Source: Syngnathus acus
Lineage: Eukaryota > Chordata > Actinopteri > Syngnathiformes > Syngnathidae
Assembly: GCF_901709675.1 (NCBI RefSeq)
Contig: NC_051090.1
Span: 8,947,842 to 9,011,841, forward strand
Direction of reading: 5' to 3'
DNA length: 64,000 nt
The translations under genes were made by a program, and so were the position numbers. Under the pieces are notes generated by a model. That model saw nothing but the letters and a program-made list of their open reading frames with translations. It made no database searches and had not been told where the DNA came from. The stretch's first letter is position 1, and each line of letters starts with the position of its first letter. This document shows positions 56,302 to 64,000 of this stretch, one piece after another.

Positions 56302-59300
56302 CATATATAAACCGCACCGGACTATAAGGCGCAGGTGTTTTAATCTTTACTAATTACCATTTGTGAGACAATATACAAATTACCATTTGTGAGACAATCT
56401 ACACAAAGAGATTGTCAGGAAAGAGATGGTTCTTTTAGGGACGCATACCTTTTATTAACATAATGTTTATTGACAGCGATGAAGGAGCTCTGCAAACATA
56501 CAAACATGTATAAATCTCTGTGACGACCACAATAAACTTAATGTGCAGGGAACACTAGCAACACACAACCAATAATAAAATGGGGCCGCTGACAGGGGTA
56601 AAGTTGGCAATGTGATATGAGCTAAACGTAAAGCTCTGGAGAAGAAATGACTGGGGATAGAAATACTGAAAAGGGTGACGCAACAAGATGCCATCAACAA
56701 TAGCCCAGTGCCCTCTAGTGGCCAGAGGAAACATCTACAGTACACGCAGAAGCTCCATTTTGTTCGTTAAGAACCAAATCAACTGCCTTTGATTTAAAAG
56801 TGCCATCATATGCATTTCCGTTGTCACCCATAATAAGGGTTTGTGTATCAATGCTTCCTTTCTCCAATAATGTTCGCTTTGATCTCGTTCCGTCTCTTGT
56901 ACGTGTCAATTGTGTGGCACTATTTGCCTGGCGGACGGACATGCCATCAACAATTTTTCCCAGTGACCATGTCTGGTCACATATCCCTCCGTCAAGCAAA
57001 GCGGTGCTGCACAACAGCGGTTCACAACCGTTTTACTAACGAGTGTTTAAGTGTATTAGACATCAAAAAGATCACGAAAAGTCGATAGATACGCCGCATC
57101 GGACTACAAGCCGCAGGGCTCAAAGCTTGTGCAAAAAGTAGCGGCTTATAGTCCGGAAAATACAGTACTCGTTCTGTTTGTTGAAAACATTTGATCTTTA
57201 ATCCACAAATTTCTCTTAACTTTTACGAGTGGGGTTTTAAGTATTTTTGCCTCAATGGATGTGACCTCCGGGGGTGGTCAACAGGGTATTGTTTTTATCG
57301 CATATGCCAGCGAAGTCCCAAACTCATTTTATGTTGGAGATTAGTGTCTGAGTGTGTTTGTGTTTCATTAAAAAAAAAAACTTCAAAATGTGTTGTATAT
57401 TTTAATCATCATTTCATATGATGAGAAGTGAAATGGTTTGATGTGTGTTTAGCCATGTGTGCAGTGTAACTGTTTGTAAAAGAGAGAGCAAGACAATCTT
57501 GGGGGATAAAAAAATGAGGAATGATGAAGGTGACACAGGACAAAGAGCAATCTGCCTTGAAGACAAATACTGCAGTTGGAAATAAATATTTGTTTGTAAG
57601 TGTGTGTATGTGTGTTGTGAATAATTCTGGGGGTTCTTCAGACCTTGATTGTCCCTTGGTGGTCATCGATCTACTGTTTCTTCTGCTCTCCCCTCCCCTA
57701 TGCACCCCCCCCCCCCCAAAGAATCATCTACAATCCAACACCCCTCCTCCACTTCTCTGCATCGAATTCAGGTTCTACTCTCTGTCTCAATCCCCTTTCG
57801 TGAGCTTCCTGGCACGTTTCCCATCAGGCCACAGTATTAACAGCCTGCTGCTGACACCCACTCAGCCTGATTGAGAAAGTAGGGATCATGTTTCCCTCCC
57901 ATTTCCGCCCTTTCTCGCCATCACTAGATGAACGCTCACATCAACTAAAACATACAGACTCAGTGCCGCCGTGATCATCTGAAATTGTACAACACAATTT
58001 GCAGTTACAGTTGTTCAACTGTACATTGGGAACATCTTAACCTACAGCTCATTTGTCCAGACTTCCAAATCTAAGTCCTTAATAACAGTCAAGAGGCTAT
58101 GTTGTGCATGTGGACACATATATTAAGGGTGAAGGATATTAGATATTTCTCAAACTGAACCTTGGAAAGGTCAAGACAAATTCATCAAACGACCACCTTC
58201 ATCTCCATTTCCTTTTAATGTTGTGTTTCTTATGCAGAAGCGCATGTGGCAAGGGTTCATGGATAAATTTAATTTGTAATGCAAGAAATGTCAAGGAGAC
58301 ACAATTTGCACTACATTACACATGGCATATTTCCAGATCTTACTTTATAAAAGACAGCAATCCAGAAAGAAATGCAAGACTGGTTAACACAAAATCAAAA
58401 AATGCTGTTTGAGAGCAGGCCCCAAGATTTTCATGTAGTATATACATTTTCTTGTACTGCATGTCGCTCCAGAGTATGTGTAGGACTAACAAATGCATAA
58501 TAACGAAGAAAGCGCTGAGTGTAGGTCAAATTTGGAGGGAAATTTATTTTAAAGATACAATGACAAAGAACAACAGAGCTTGGACTTAACATCTGCGTTT
58601 CCTAATCGTGGGTGTGTTCTGAACATTGGTCCAAGCGTGCACGGCTTTACTCTGACCGTTCACTAACTCAGAGCATCGTTCAAATGTGCCAGTTGGTTAT
58701 TCAGAGTGCACCCAAAAAAGGAGTGCCGGGCCGAACAAGGAAAGGAAACAGTTTAAGCCGTCGGTGATTAAAATAGTACATACACCGAGCCTGTCATCCG
58801 AGCATTTCAAAGCCCAAGATCAAGATGAGTCACCACTGTGCATAAATTCTTTTAATATATCACAAAAGCAAATTCCCGTCCGACGTCACCTTCACAACTC
58901 ATTGTCAGCAATGCAAGTGAGCCAACTAACCAATTGTATTAACAAGACATTAATATGCAACAGAGACTTTCAGACAAGACTCATGAAGGCCCTTTACCAA
59001 CAAGGCTTAAACAAAAGAAGCCAACTTAAATGTATCTAAACTTACTATTTTCATTCTTTATTGTCTAAAACAACAGAACTAGTTTTGCAACACTTCTCTG
59101 AAATAAGTTGTGTTCAAAAGTGGCAATTAATTGTTTTATGGTAAAAATATGGTTCTTTGCAATTCAACTTAGCTCAACATCATCGTCATCTAGAGGTATG
59201 GAAGTTTTACCACACACAATTTGTATACATTGTTGAGTGTCCAGCAAAGTTGATGAGAGGGATGCAACCTCTCCGGATGTCTTTATTTAATCAGATTGAT

Positions 59301-62300
59301 GCTTTTAACTGGAGAAAATAAGTATTCAGGAAATGACTAAAGATACAACGTGTTAACCGGGGCTTACATTTCAAGTCTGCTTCCTGCACTCCACATTGAA
59401 GTGGCCACACCCTTTTCCTTTTAAACTCACACATGCACCTCACAACATCCATTGATATGGTGTAACAACAGGATTGCATCAGATAATGTCTGTTAGCAAG
59501 CTTTCAAGATGCTGACGTCTTGCAACACTACCTCATAGCACAATCCTATAAATAGGATAAGAGACTGTTGTGACGTATTAAACAGCGAGTACTTGCGCCA
59601 AAAAATCCTGCAGCTGTTTTAGTTTTGCTGTTGGTCTCTTGGCACCCTCCCTCATAATTTTTTTGTCAGTTCTTGATAATGTGGGCCATATTTTATTCAG
59701 TTGATGATGACTGCCTTCACTGTGTTCCTTGGTATACTCATTGCCTCTTTTGTATCCTTCTCCTAACCGAAACCTCGGAATAAAGAGATCCTTCTGATTC
59801 TGGAAGCTCTCTGTAGATCATATCTTGTGATATAAGATGTTATGACAAAAATTTTATGAAAGGCCAACGACAAGATCTTTACGAACGCCTTAATGTGGTG
59901 CGAATCGGAGGCACTTAAGATTTAAAGTCAACTTCAAATAGTGGTAACTGTATGTTGACTCCAATTGAATATGAGGTTGACTGTGATTGGTTAATTCTGA
60001 ACACAGCCACATCACTTGCATGCACACCTCATTATCTCAGTTACTTATTTTTACTTCCCAATAGAAAAAATATTCTTTGTTTTCAATTGAGTTGTACAGA
60101 TTATAAATCACATTAAACGGGAGGATGTTTCGACTTGATTTATCTTGTTCTTCCTCTTCTTTTTTCTTACGTCAACATAACTAGGCTTTTGAACAAGGGT
60201 CTGTAGTTTTTACATCAACTTCATACTGTCATGACTTAAGTTTGTCTTGTTTAATTTTTTTTTGTTTCTTTATTTTAATAAAATGGTCTACGTACAATAG
60301 ACATCATATATATGCGTTACACTTGGATTACAAATGGTTAAAGCTGCCCTGTTTAATCTTCCTCTCATGGCATATATAACAATATTTCACCCTTCAATCA
60401 TAAAAAAAAAGTGTTGTTTCCCTTTGAGGGAAACATGTTCAGACTGGCAAATATCAGTGAACCGTCTCTAACAGAAGGATCGAGTGTGACACCTCTCTCC
60501 TATGCCCCACACACAATGTCACAACCTCCTGGCACTTGTAACATCTGACACTTGCCAGGAATTTGAGGCCCCAGTTTTGTGTTTGAGCATGTGTCACCAT
60601 AATATTGATTGAAAAGACACATTATGTTTTTGTTTCACAATTTGAAAGTCAGGTTAACTGCCTTTTAAATGCCATTGACTCAGCGTGGGGTGGAGAAGGC
60701 GAGATCAAAATTTAATAATATTTTTATCCACGTTATTATAAAAACTGAACAGATATCAATACTGTGACCCATGTGCTGCATTAAAAAACCCTCTGTCACA
60801 CACATCAAGGAGTCCCATCGTAGTTGCACTGACCTGCGCCTTTGGTCACCACAAGTTTGGGTTTGCTCCGTGCTCCATCGCCTTTGGTGGTGTATGCCGC
60901 CACCGTGATGGAGTAAGTGGTGTCTGGCTTGAGCCCTCCAATAACCATTTCCTACAGAAAAATTAAAAACATAAGGGCAAGATATTATTTTTTGTAAATG
61001 TTTTACCTTTTTACCAAACTTCATGCACCTCATGTTGACGAACTGGACTTTGCATACAACTGTTACACATCCCTTGGGTGTGAAAATATTGTTTCCCATA
61101 TGGTAGAAGAATATGAGATGTGTAAATTCAAAGTATCCCATATCCCTTTAGATATACACAGGTCAATAATTTAACTTTGCGATAAATGCGTTTGAACTAC
61201 AGTACATCATATCTGTTCACTAGGAGAGTTTAAATCAGCCATTATGTTTCCTTTCACTCTCTTGAAAGAAAGCCTTCTGATCAATTCTTATGAATCTTTC
61301 AAGAGAGTGAATGAATGCAAAATGGACTTTTTTAACAGGCTGCCTGGCAGACAGATGGGGGAGGTCAATAAAATTAAATGAGCTATAAGCATTGTCTTGC
61401 AATTTAGATGGTTTCTGCACAATGCAAACGAACCAAGGTTTGTGTGGTAGTTTTCAAATTAAGAGCATTTAAAGAATGCTTTTGTGTGAAAAGGAACATG
61501 CATGCGGAGTGAAATTCACTGTTTCCAAATTCAAACAAAAAAGAAAAAAAAAGAGACTCAAAGAAGAGACTAATACTGTTTTCAAGTATCACTAGGGAAA
61601 ACAAGATGGGAGCACAAGACAATATGTTTCAACAACACACAGCAAGTATCACTCCAGGCACGATGGACAGTGGATAGTACATCAGCTATTGACATGACTG
61701 TTTTTCCTCAGTGGTCTAAAGACAAAGTGCCCACTTTTAAACTCTCGAGTTGCCATCCAAACACATAAAGGATTGAAGTAGTTTGTAAAATCATGCCGGA
61801 TTGATGCAATAGCCACTGTCTATAGCTTCCCAACTTCACAAAGCACTCAAGTGGAACTTTGTACTCACATATTCAGCTGTATCGTCCGTTTCCCACTAAC
61901 AACCCCCGCCAAAGAGGAGAGTATGGGAGAGATTGCAACATTTTTTAAAAAGGAGAGAGAGCAAACAGGGAAGAAATAGGATTGTGAGCGATGGTGGCAT
62001 TCAAGATTTGGGTGCAGAAGGCTGGAGTCAGAAGTAGGTCGCTTTTTTTTGTGATACCACAAGAAAAAAAGAACTGAGAAAAGGTTTGCCTGCAGGGCGT
62101 GGCAATGTTTTTCTAGTGCTAAATCATCAATGCAGCAAAATCCAGATGCACTATTGGAGGCTTTCAAGGATTTTATCGTCATTAGAGTTTATTGCAATGA
62201 AAACATATATTTCTTGTATGGACTTTTTTACTGTAATGTAAAAGGCTCAGTCATTCTAGTTGGGATTTATGTTCAAGCTTAAGTGTACACTTAGAAAAAA

Positions 62301-63008
62301 GGGAACAAATAGATTGCTAGCTGCCATGGATGAGTGATTTATGGTGAACTGTTTTCATGCTAGTTTAAGTCTTTTCCATGGTGAACTACAACAAGCAGCA
62401 GTTTCATTTTGTCCTTGCATTAGATTCAAGTGCACAATCATTTTAATGGAGATATGAACAAAGAGTCCAGACAGTCCTAATAAAAGCCATGAAGGAAATG
62501 TTGCAGAGAAAGATGAGTGAAGCTTTTGATTACAGTTTTCGCTAAGGGAAGAGGCAGTTCAGAATATTGCAGTAATACGAAATGATATCCAAGCGGGAAG
62601 AGCACCCAGATGATTTCCCCAGCAATATTTGCACGGTAACTTTGCTGACCTAGATACACAGTTTGTAGTGTGTGGAAAAAAAGGCTCTTACAGTACTTGT
62701 CACTACTATTGAGTTAGAGGAAGTTTGCTGGTAGGACCATGATTGGAAAAAAGATTCACACCTTATGAAATAATATTTGGTCCACAGCCACTTGGTATAC
62801 ATAGATGGTCTTACCTGGGCATCAGCCAGCATGACATCCTTGATGAGGGGCAGGCCCCTGGATTCTCCATTCTCCACACGAACATAGTGGACCTGATAGC
62901 CACGGATCTGACCGTGCTGCTTTCCTGGCATCAGAGACCGCCACATCACCTTAAGTGCAGTGGAGTTTAACACCTCCACCTCCACTCGCCTTGGGGGGCT
63001 GCCAGGAA
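23606..63008 (-). CDS. ptprs: Receptor-type tyrosine phosphatase S (PTP-sigma, LAR family), C-terminal 1207 residues (5' partial)
   Basis: Twenty-three exons on the minus strand join in frame to the stop TAA at 23606-23608. Order: FN3-5, FN3-6/7 (one 594-nt exon), FN3-8, a juxtamembrane region with furin-like RSRR (52145-52156), TM helix [20 protein letters not shown], a wedge, D1 and D2. D1 has KNRY, WPD, catalytic Cys (35740-35742) and P-loop Arg (33966-33968). D2 has WPE in place of WPD but keeps Cys (27566-27568) and Arg (25089-25091). PTPRS is an axonal and synaptic cell-surface phosphatase that binds heparan/chondroitin sulfate proteoglycans and synaptic organisers (family knowledge). 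Features matching remembered human PTPRS rather than PTPRF/PTPRD are [28 protein letters not shown] and the end [20 protein letters not shown]. Adjacency to gipc3/tbxa2r agrees. The a or b teleost copy cannot be decided. Signal peptide, Ig1-3 and FN3 1-4 lie right of the window. Confidence 0.95.
24969..25104 (-). CDS. ptprs: ptprs exon: D2 P-loop Arg and C-terminal helix
   Basis: It encodes (S)[19 protein letters not shown] to [11 protein letters not shown]. Acceptor TTATAG|TGCTGG and donor GAG|GTCAGA. The Arg codon is 25089-25091. Confidence 0.95.
26661..26917. mobile_element. degenerate hAT-like MITE (about 257 bp)
   Basis: Ends CACTGGCGAAGC and GCCCCACCACTG fit a hAT-type CA(G/C)TGG terminus. 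The flanks AGTGGGG and AGTGGAGG could be a decayed 8-bp duplication. A 159-codon open frame on the minus strand runs through it by chance. Confidence 0.5.
27564..27718 (-). CDS. ptprs: ptprs exon: D2 WPE loop and Cys
   Basis: It encodes [20 protein letters not shown] to PISVHC plus two bases of Ser. WPE replaces WPD, the usual D2 state. The Cys codon is 27566-27568. Length (155 nt) and both splice phases equal those of the D1 exon at 35738-35892. Confidence 0.95.
30132..30257 (-). CDS. ptprs: ptprs exon: D2 core
   Basis: It encodes [20 protein letters not shown] to [13 protein letters not shown] in 42 codons, phase 0. This block is nearly invariant across LAR receptors. Confidence 0.95.
30355..30481 (-). 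CDS. ptprs: ptprs exon: D2 core
   Basis: It encodes (R)[20 protein letters not shown] to [14 protein letters not shown]. Acceptor TTTAAAG|GCAACAG and donor AAGG|GTATGA. The TQGP and MLTKLRE motifs place it in D2. Confidence 0.95.
30558..30736 (-). CDS. ptprs: ptprs exon: start of phosphatase domain 2
   Basis: It encodes [20 protein letters not shown] then [20 protein letters not shown] and [16 protein letters not shown] replaces the KNRY of D1, a normal D2 change that lowers intrinsic activity. Confidence 0.95.
30930..31257 (+). mobile_element. hAT-type non-autonomous element, copy A, with 8-bp TSD
   Basis: The ends are CACATGTGTCAAACTC and GAGTTTGACACCCCTG, imperfect inverted repeats. The flanks are the identical octamer ATGTAGAC (30922-30929 and 31258-31265), the signature of hAT insertion. 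It lies in the ptprs intron before the D2 start exon. Confidence 0.9.
32880..32985 (+). repeat. LINE-like 3' tail
   Basis: The text GAGTCAAATTCCTTG then ACTTGGCAAATAAAG and TTGATTTGATTT matches the widespread fish LINE 3' terminus with short tail repeats. Confidence 0.5.
33696..33981 (-). CDS. ptprs: ptprs exon: D1 P-loop Arg to D1-D2 linker
   Basis: It encodes (S)AGVGRTG, then [33 protein letters not shown] and [11 protein letters not shown]. The P-loop Arg codon is 33966-33968; the Q-loop glutamines lie near the middle. Acceptor CTTTAG|TGCTGG and donor AAG|GTACGA. An hAT copy lies close on its right and another in the intron on its left. Confidence 0.95.
34179..34505 (+). mobile_element. 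hAT-type non-autonomous element, copy B, with 8-bp TSD
   Basis: This copy is highly similar to copy A and in the same orientation. It is flanked by the identical octamer ATTTACGG (34171-34178 and 34506-34513). It lies about 200 bases from the D1 P-loop exon. Confidence 0.9.
35738..35892 (-). CDS. ptprs: ptprs exon: D1 WPD loop and catalytic Cys
   Basis: It encodes [43 protein letters not shown] plus two bases of Ser. WPD carries the general acid; the nucleophilic Cys codon is 35740-35742. Ala (35746-35748) replaces the usual Val/Ile before His-Cys. Confidence 0.95.
36931..37050 (-). CDS. ptprs: ptprs exon: D1 core
   Basis: It encodes [20 protein letters not shown] then [19 protein letters not shown] in 40 codons, phase 0. 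The CDQYWP motif is characteristic of D1; its D2 counterpart (EKCHQYWP) is in the exon at 30132-30257. Confidence 0.94.
37617..37691. repeat. (CA)n compound microsatellite
   Basis: A 75-base CA-rich tract with TA and CG interruptions in a ptprs D1 intron. It is the longest simple repeat in the window and likely polymorphic. Confidence 0.95.
38990..39165 (-). CDS. ptprs: ptprs exon: D1 core
   Basis: It encodes (G)[40 protein letters not shown] and TRLEEKSR, the conserved DYINANY and TQGP motifs. Donor CACGG|GTAAG. Confidence 0.94.
41200..41323 (-). CDS. ptprs: ptprs exon: D1 substrate-recognition (KNRY) segment
   Basis: It encodes [20 protein letters not shown], then [15 protein letters not shown] and VPIEG. 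KNRY is the phosphotyrosine-recognition loop of classical PTP domains. Acceptor CATCAG and donor GAGG|GTAAGG. Confidence 0.94.
42971..43035. repeat. compound CA/TACA simple repeat
   Basis: CACA, ACAAACACA and three TACA units in succession, about 160 bases from the wedge exon. Confidence 0.85.
43193..43290 (-). CDS. ptprs: ptprs exon: wedge before phosphatase domain 1
   Basis: It encodes (G)[19 protein letters not shown] to KLSQEYE. Donor GAG|GTGGGT. The acceptor is a tandem AAGCAG, so use of the upstream AG would add one codon. The helical wedge precedes D1 in LAR phosphatases. Confidence 0.92.
47425..47504 (+). repeat. two-copy 40-bp tandem repeat
   Basis: Units 47425-47464 and 47465-47504 begin GGTTACCCTAAGTGAATTAC and GGTTACCTGAAGTGAATTAC and differ at about four positions. 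They lie in the long ptprs intron before the wedge. Confidence 0.9.
49195..49363. mobile_element. TA-flanked non-autonomous transposon, short copy (169 bp)
   Basis: The terminal inverted repeats begin CCGTAATTTTCGGACTATAA and match for about 25 bases; TA flanks both ends. It lies in the ptprs intron next to the juxtamembrane exon. The variant TAAGTCGCACC unit marks a different subfamily from copies 1 and 2. Confidence 0.85.
49499..49614 (-). CDS. ptprs: ptprs exon: cytoplasmic juxtamembrane segment
   Basis: Acceptor ATCCAG|TCGCAAG and donor CCAG|GTATGG. It encodes [16 protein letters not shown], then [12 protein letters not shown]. The [11 protein letters not shown] segment is the best paralogue marker for PTPRS. 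Confidence 0.93.
50149..50160 (-). CDS. ptprs: ptprs 12-nt juxtamembrane microexon (meD type)
   Basis: CAAACCTGACAG lies between GGAAACAG and GTAAGG on the minus strand. Inserted between the TM exon (..TATAAAAA) and the next exon (TCGC..), it turns [11 protein letters not shown] into [15 protein letters not shown], as in human PTPRS. Both forms are in frame, so alternative use is expected. Confidence 0.88.
51675..51841 (-). CDS. ptprs: ptprs exon: transmembrane helix
   Basis: It encodes [20 protein letters not shown], then [20 protein letters not shown] and AILLYK, with two bases (AA) left at donor GTGAGT. The hydrophobic stretch of about 23 residues followed by basic residues defines a type I membrane topology. 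Confidence 0.94.
51971..52183 (-). CDS. ptprs: ptprs exon: furin site and membrane-proximal domain
   Basis: It encodes [17 protein letters not shown] to [18 protein letters not shown] in 71 codons, phase 0 at both ends. RSRR at 52145-52156 is a furin-type R-X-R-R site where LAR-family proforms are cut into two non-covalently held subunits. Confidence 0.93.
52306..52393 (-). CDS. ptprs: ptprs exon: membrane-proximal ectodomain
   Basis: Acceptor TCTTAAG|GAATTTT and donor GAAGAG|GTAATG. It encodes [21 protein letters not shown], matching the FYIVVVPL and PEDMDLEEL elements of LAR receptors. Confidence 0.91.
52882..53132 (-). CDS. ptprs: ptprs exon: FN3 domain 8
   Basis: Acceptor ATTCTAG|ATCGAAT and donor TTAA|GTGAGT. 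It encodes [39 protein letters not shown] to DAKDVK. NTT is a sequon. Confidence 0.92.
53239..53333 (-). CDS. ptprs: ptprs exon: start of FN3 domain 8
   Basis: Acceptor AAACAG|ATGTTCC and donor CACG|GTACGT. It encodes (D)[20 protein letters not shown] to SAYKCT. NFT is a sequon. It is the membrane-proximal FN3 start, equivalent to (S/A)PKNF in human LAR receptors. Confidence 0.92.
54309..54902 (-). CDS. ptprs: ptprs exon: FN3 domains 6 and 7
   Basis: This 594-nt exon, the largest here, encodes two FN3 repeats. The first runs [38 protein letters not shown]. The second holds [15 protein letters not shown] and [18 protein letters not shown]. Acceptor CTCTGCAG|TGCC and donor ACAG|GTAGGC. In LAR receptors FN3 4-7 are subject to alternative use, and fusion of two repeats in one exon keeps such skipping in frame. 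Confidence 0.93.
56205..57165 (-). mobile_element. TA-flanked transposon, 961 bp, with transposase remnant
   Basis: The ends are CCGTTATTTCTGGACTATAA and TTATAGTCCGGAAAATACAG with TA flanks. A 31-base T run (56271-56301) and a 26-bp tandem repeat lie inside. On the minus strand around 56720-56835 the reading [20 protein letters not shown] resembles the N-terminal HTH start of pogo/Tigger-like transposases (YDAAFKLKAV type). The rest of the transposase is absent. Confidence 0.7.
59600..60220 (-). mobile_element. Tc1-like transposon remnant with transposase N-terminus
   Basis: The minus strand holds a frameshifted trace of a Tc1 transposase start (IYRELPES.., then the reverse of TTGATGATGACTGCCTTCAC). 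It is followed by the family's characteristic end region (GGTTAATTCTGAACACAGCC, TCAATTGAGTTGTACAG) up to a decayed terminus near 60220. The left part of the transposase is missing. It lies in the ptprs intron between FN3-5 and FN3-6. Confidence 0.75.
60834..60951 (-). CDS. ptprs: ptprs exon: end of FN3 domain 5
   Basis: Acceptor TCTGTAG|GAAATGG and donor GCGCAG|GTCAGT. It encodes [38 protein letters not shown]; the last G begins a Val codon completed by the next exon. The [11 protein letters not shown] strand pattern is classic FN3. Confidence 0.93.
61869..61895 (-). CDS. ptprs: ptprs 27-nt microexon in FN3-5 (meC type)
   Basis: It encodes exactly WETDDTAEY, between ADAQ and [10 protein letters not shown], with acceptor TTGTTAG and donor GTGAGT. 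Phase 0 at both ends, so it can be skipped without a frameshift. LAR-family receptors have an alternatively used nine-residue mini-exon here (established knowledge, Pulido-type meC). Confidence 0.92.
62815..63008 (-). CDS. ptprs: ptprs exon: first part of FN3 domain 5
   Basis: Acceptor CCTGTAG|TTCCTGG and donor GCCCAG|GTAAGA. It encodes (V)[20 protein letters not shown] to [12 protein letters not shown] is a glycosylation sequon. It begins with two bases of a codon shared with an exon beyond the window. Confidence 0.93.
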
Positions 63009-64000
63009 CTACAGGAAGCATTTAAAATACAATGTAAAATGAATGGAAGCTGTTCTCAACTAAATAAAAAATATTGAAACATGGAAAACATATTGAATAA
63101 AGATGGAATAGTTGTAGAAATTGTCCACAGATTCAGAAATATGCTCTGTCATTATTCGTGCAGTAGCTATGTATAAATATCATGACTGTGTCATTTCCAA
63201 TAACACTGACAATTGGTTGTTTTTATTTCTTAGGCATGCTTTAGTTCTCATCCTCTACACTCACGAAGGCTTGTATTTGAAAGCAATATAAGCGTGACTA
63301 AAGTTTCAGCTATATCAGTGGTGTACAGAAGGCTCAAAGTGCCGTGGTAATAGAAGTGGAAAAGATTTTGGGCCAGCCAAGGCTAGCCATCTGTCTGATT
63401 CTCATGTGCTGCGGCAGGCTCACATCGAGCCATTTATCTGTTTTATAGCTGAGCTGCAGCTTCTGTCATTGAGTTTTCACTGAGAATTTACTTGTTTTAC
63501 TCATTACATTTGCACACTGTATTTTAGCTTAAACTGGAACATAAAACACATTAACTTCAACTTTTTTTAATCTACATAAATTAAGGTTTTGATGCACAAC
63601 ACAAGTCCAAAATGACCCGCATTCATTTCCCATGTCATTGCATGCTGACTGAGTTTTCATTTGTTCACCCTTCATTTAATTTACTATTGAATACTCCAAG
63701 TAATCTTTAAATTTTTGATTACCAGAGATCATTATTTTAATATTTTGTTTTGTAAGTTATTTACCAAACATGTTTACACTTGAGAGGTCAGATTGATTGG
63801 AGCTAAACAAATTTGAAATTAATATTTGTGATATGTATGCCATTTTGCCACACAATACAATATATTTTTCAAATAACAGACAGCTATTGAACTGTAAATA
63901 ATCTCGGCTGCTTCATTGAAGACTATCCTATGCTAAAATGACTTTGTAGCGCAGGTATGGCAATTTGTCAACATTTCTGTGAATGCTCACCCAAAGAAAA
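63009..64000 (-). other. ptprs: ptprs intron upstream of FN3-5
   Basis: No exon or repeat was recognised. The FN3 1-4 and Ig exons must continue beyond the right edge. Confidence 0.7.

Larger units (their letters stand above)
54903..60833 (-). other. ptprs: long ptprs intron between FN3-5 and FN3-6
   Basis: It is 5.9 kb. It holds the 961-bp TA element, the Tc1 remnant and a C run near 57707. A 117-codon open frame at 58686-59039 has no recognisable protein features. Confidence 0.7.

Noticed and set aside
58686-59039. 117-codon plus-strand open frame in the FN3-5/6 intron
   Set aside because: No motif, low-complexity Gln/Lys/Ser content, next to a Tc1 remnant; most likely chance.
23606-63008. 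Assignment as ptprf (LAR) or ptprd
   Set aside because: [27 protein letters not shown] and DEYQFCY fit PTPRS; PTPRF and PTPRD differ at these places from memory, and linkage to gipc3/tbxa2r also favours PTPRS. A phylogeny would settle it.

Overview
The window is vertebrate nuclear DNA, almost certainly from a teleost fish. It is AT-rich, its genes are split by GT-AG introns, and it holds teleost-style transposon debris: Tc1/mariner and hAT non-autonomous elements plus a LINE 3' end. The species cannot be read from the sequence. No bacterial, viral, CRISPR or rRNA/tRNA feature was recognised.

Three protein-coding genes were assembled exon by exon, and every exon junction keeps the reading frame. 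(1) gipc3, plus strand, 1153-5115: five exons covering the PDZ domain and C-terminal GH2 region, with the N-terminal exon(s) outside the window. (2) tbxa2r, minus strand, 7263-11020: the thromboxane A2 receptor in two coding exons, with the intron at the prostanoid-receptor position in TM6. A probable non-coding 5' exon lies near 13.7 kb. (3) ptprs, minus strand, 23606 to beyond 63008: 23 exons of the receptor tyrosine phosphatase sigma (LAR family). They run from FN3 repeat 5 through FN3 8, a furin-type site, the transmembrane segment, the wedge and both phosphatase domains to the stop. The Ig domains and FN3 1-4 lie beyond the right edge.

Layout: 1-5.4 kb gipc3; 5.4-7.3 kb convergent 3' ends; 7.3-13.8 kb tbxa2r; 13.8-23.6 kb intergenic DNA plus the ptprs 3' UTR; 23.6-64 kb ptprs. 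Human GIPC3, TBXA2R and PTPRS all lie on 19p13.3, so this is a conserved synteny block rather than a functional operon. The products have unrelated roles: a myosin VI/receptor adaptor, a prostanoid GPCR, and a synaptic/axonal phosphatase receptor.

The most informative hidden items are two ptprs microexons of 27 and 12 nt, corresponding to the LAR-family mini-exons in FN3-5 and the juxtamembrane region, each preceded by a CU-rich tract in the transcript. Other items are mirrored D1/D2 exon structures, an unusual Ala before the D1 catalytic His-Cys, and two hAT copies with perfect 8-bp target duplications flanking the D1 P-loop exon. A family of TA-flanked elements has one 961-bp member that carries a transposase remnant. 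I found no previously undescribed multi-gene system.
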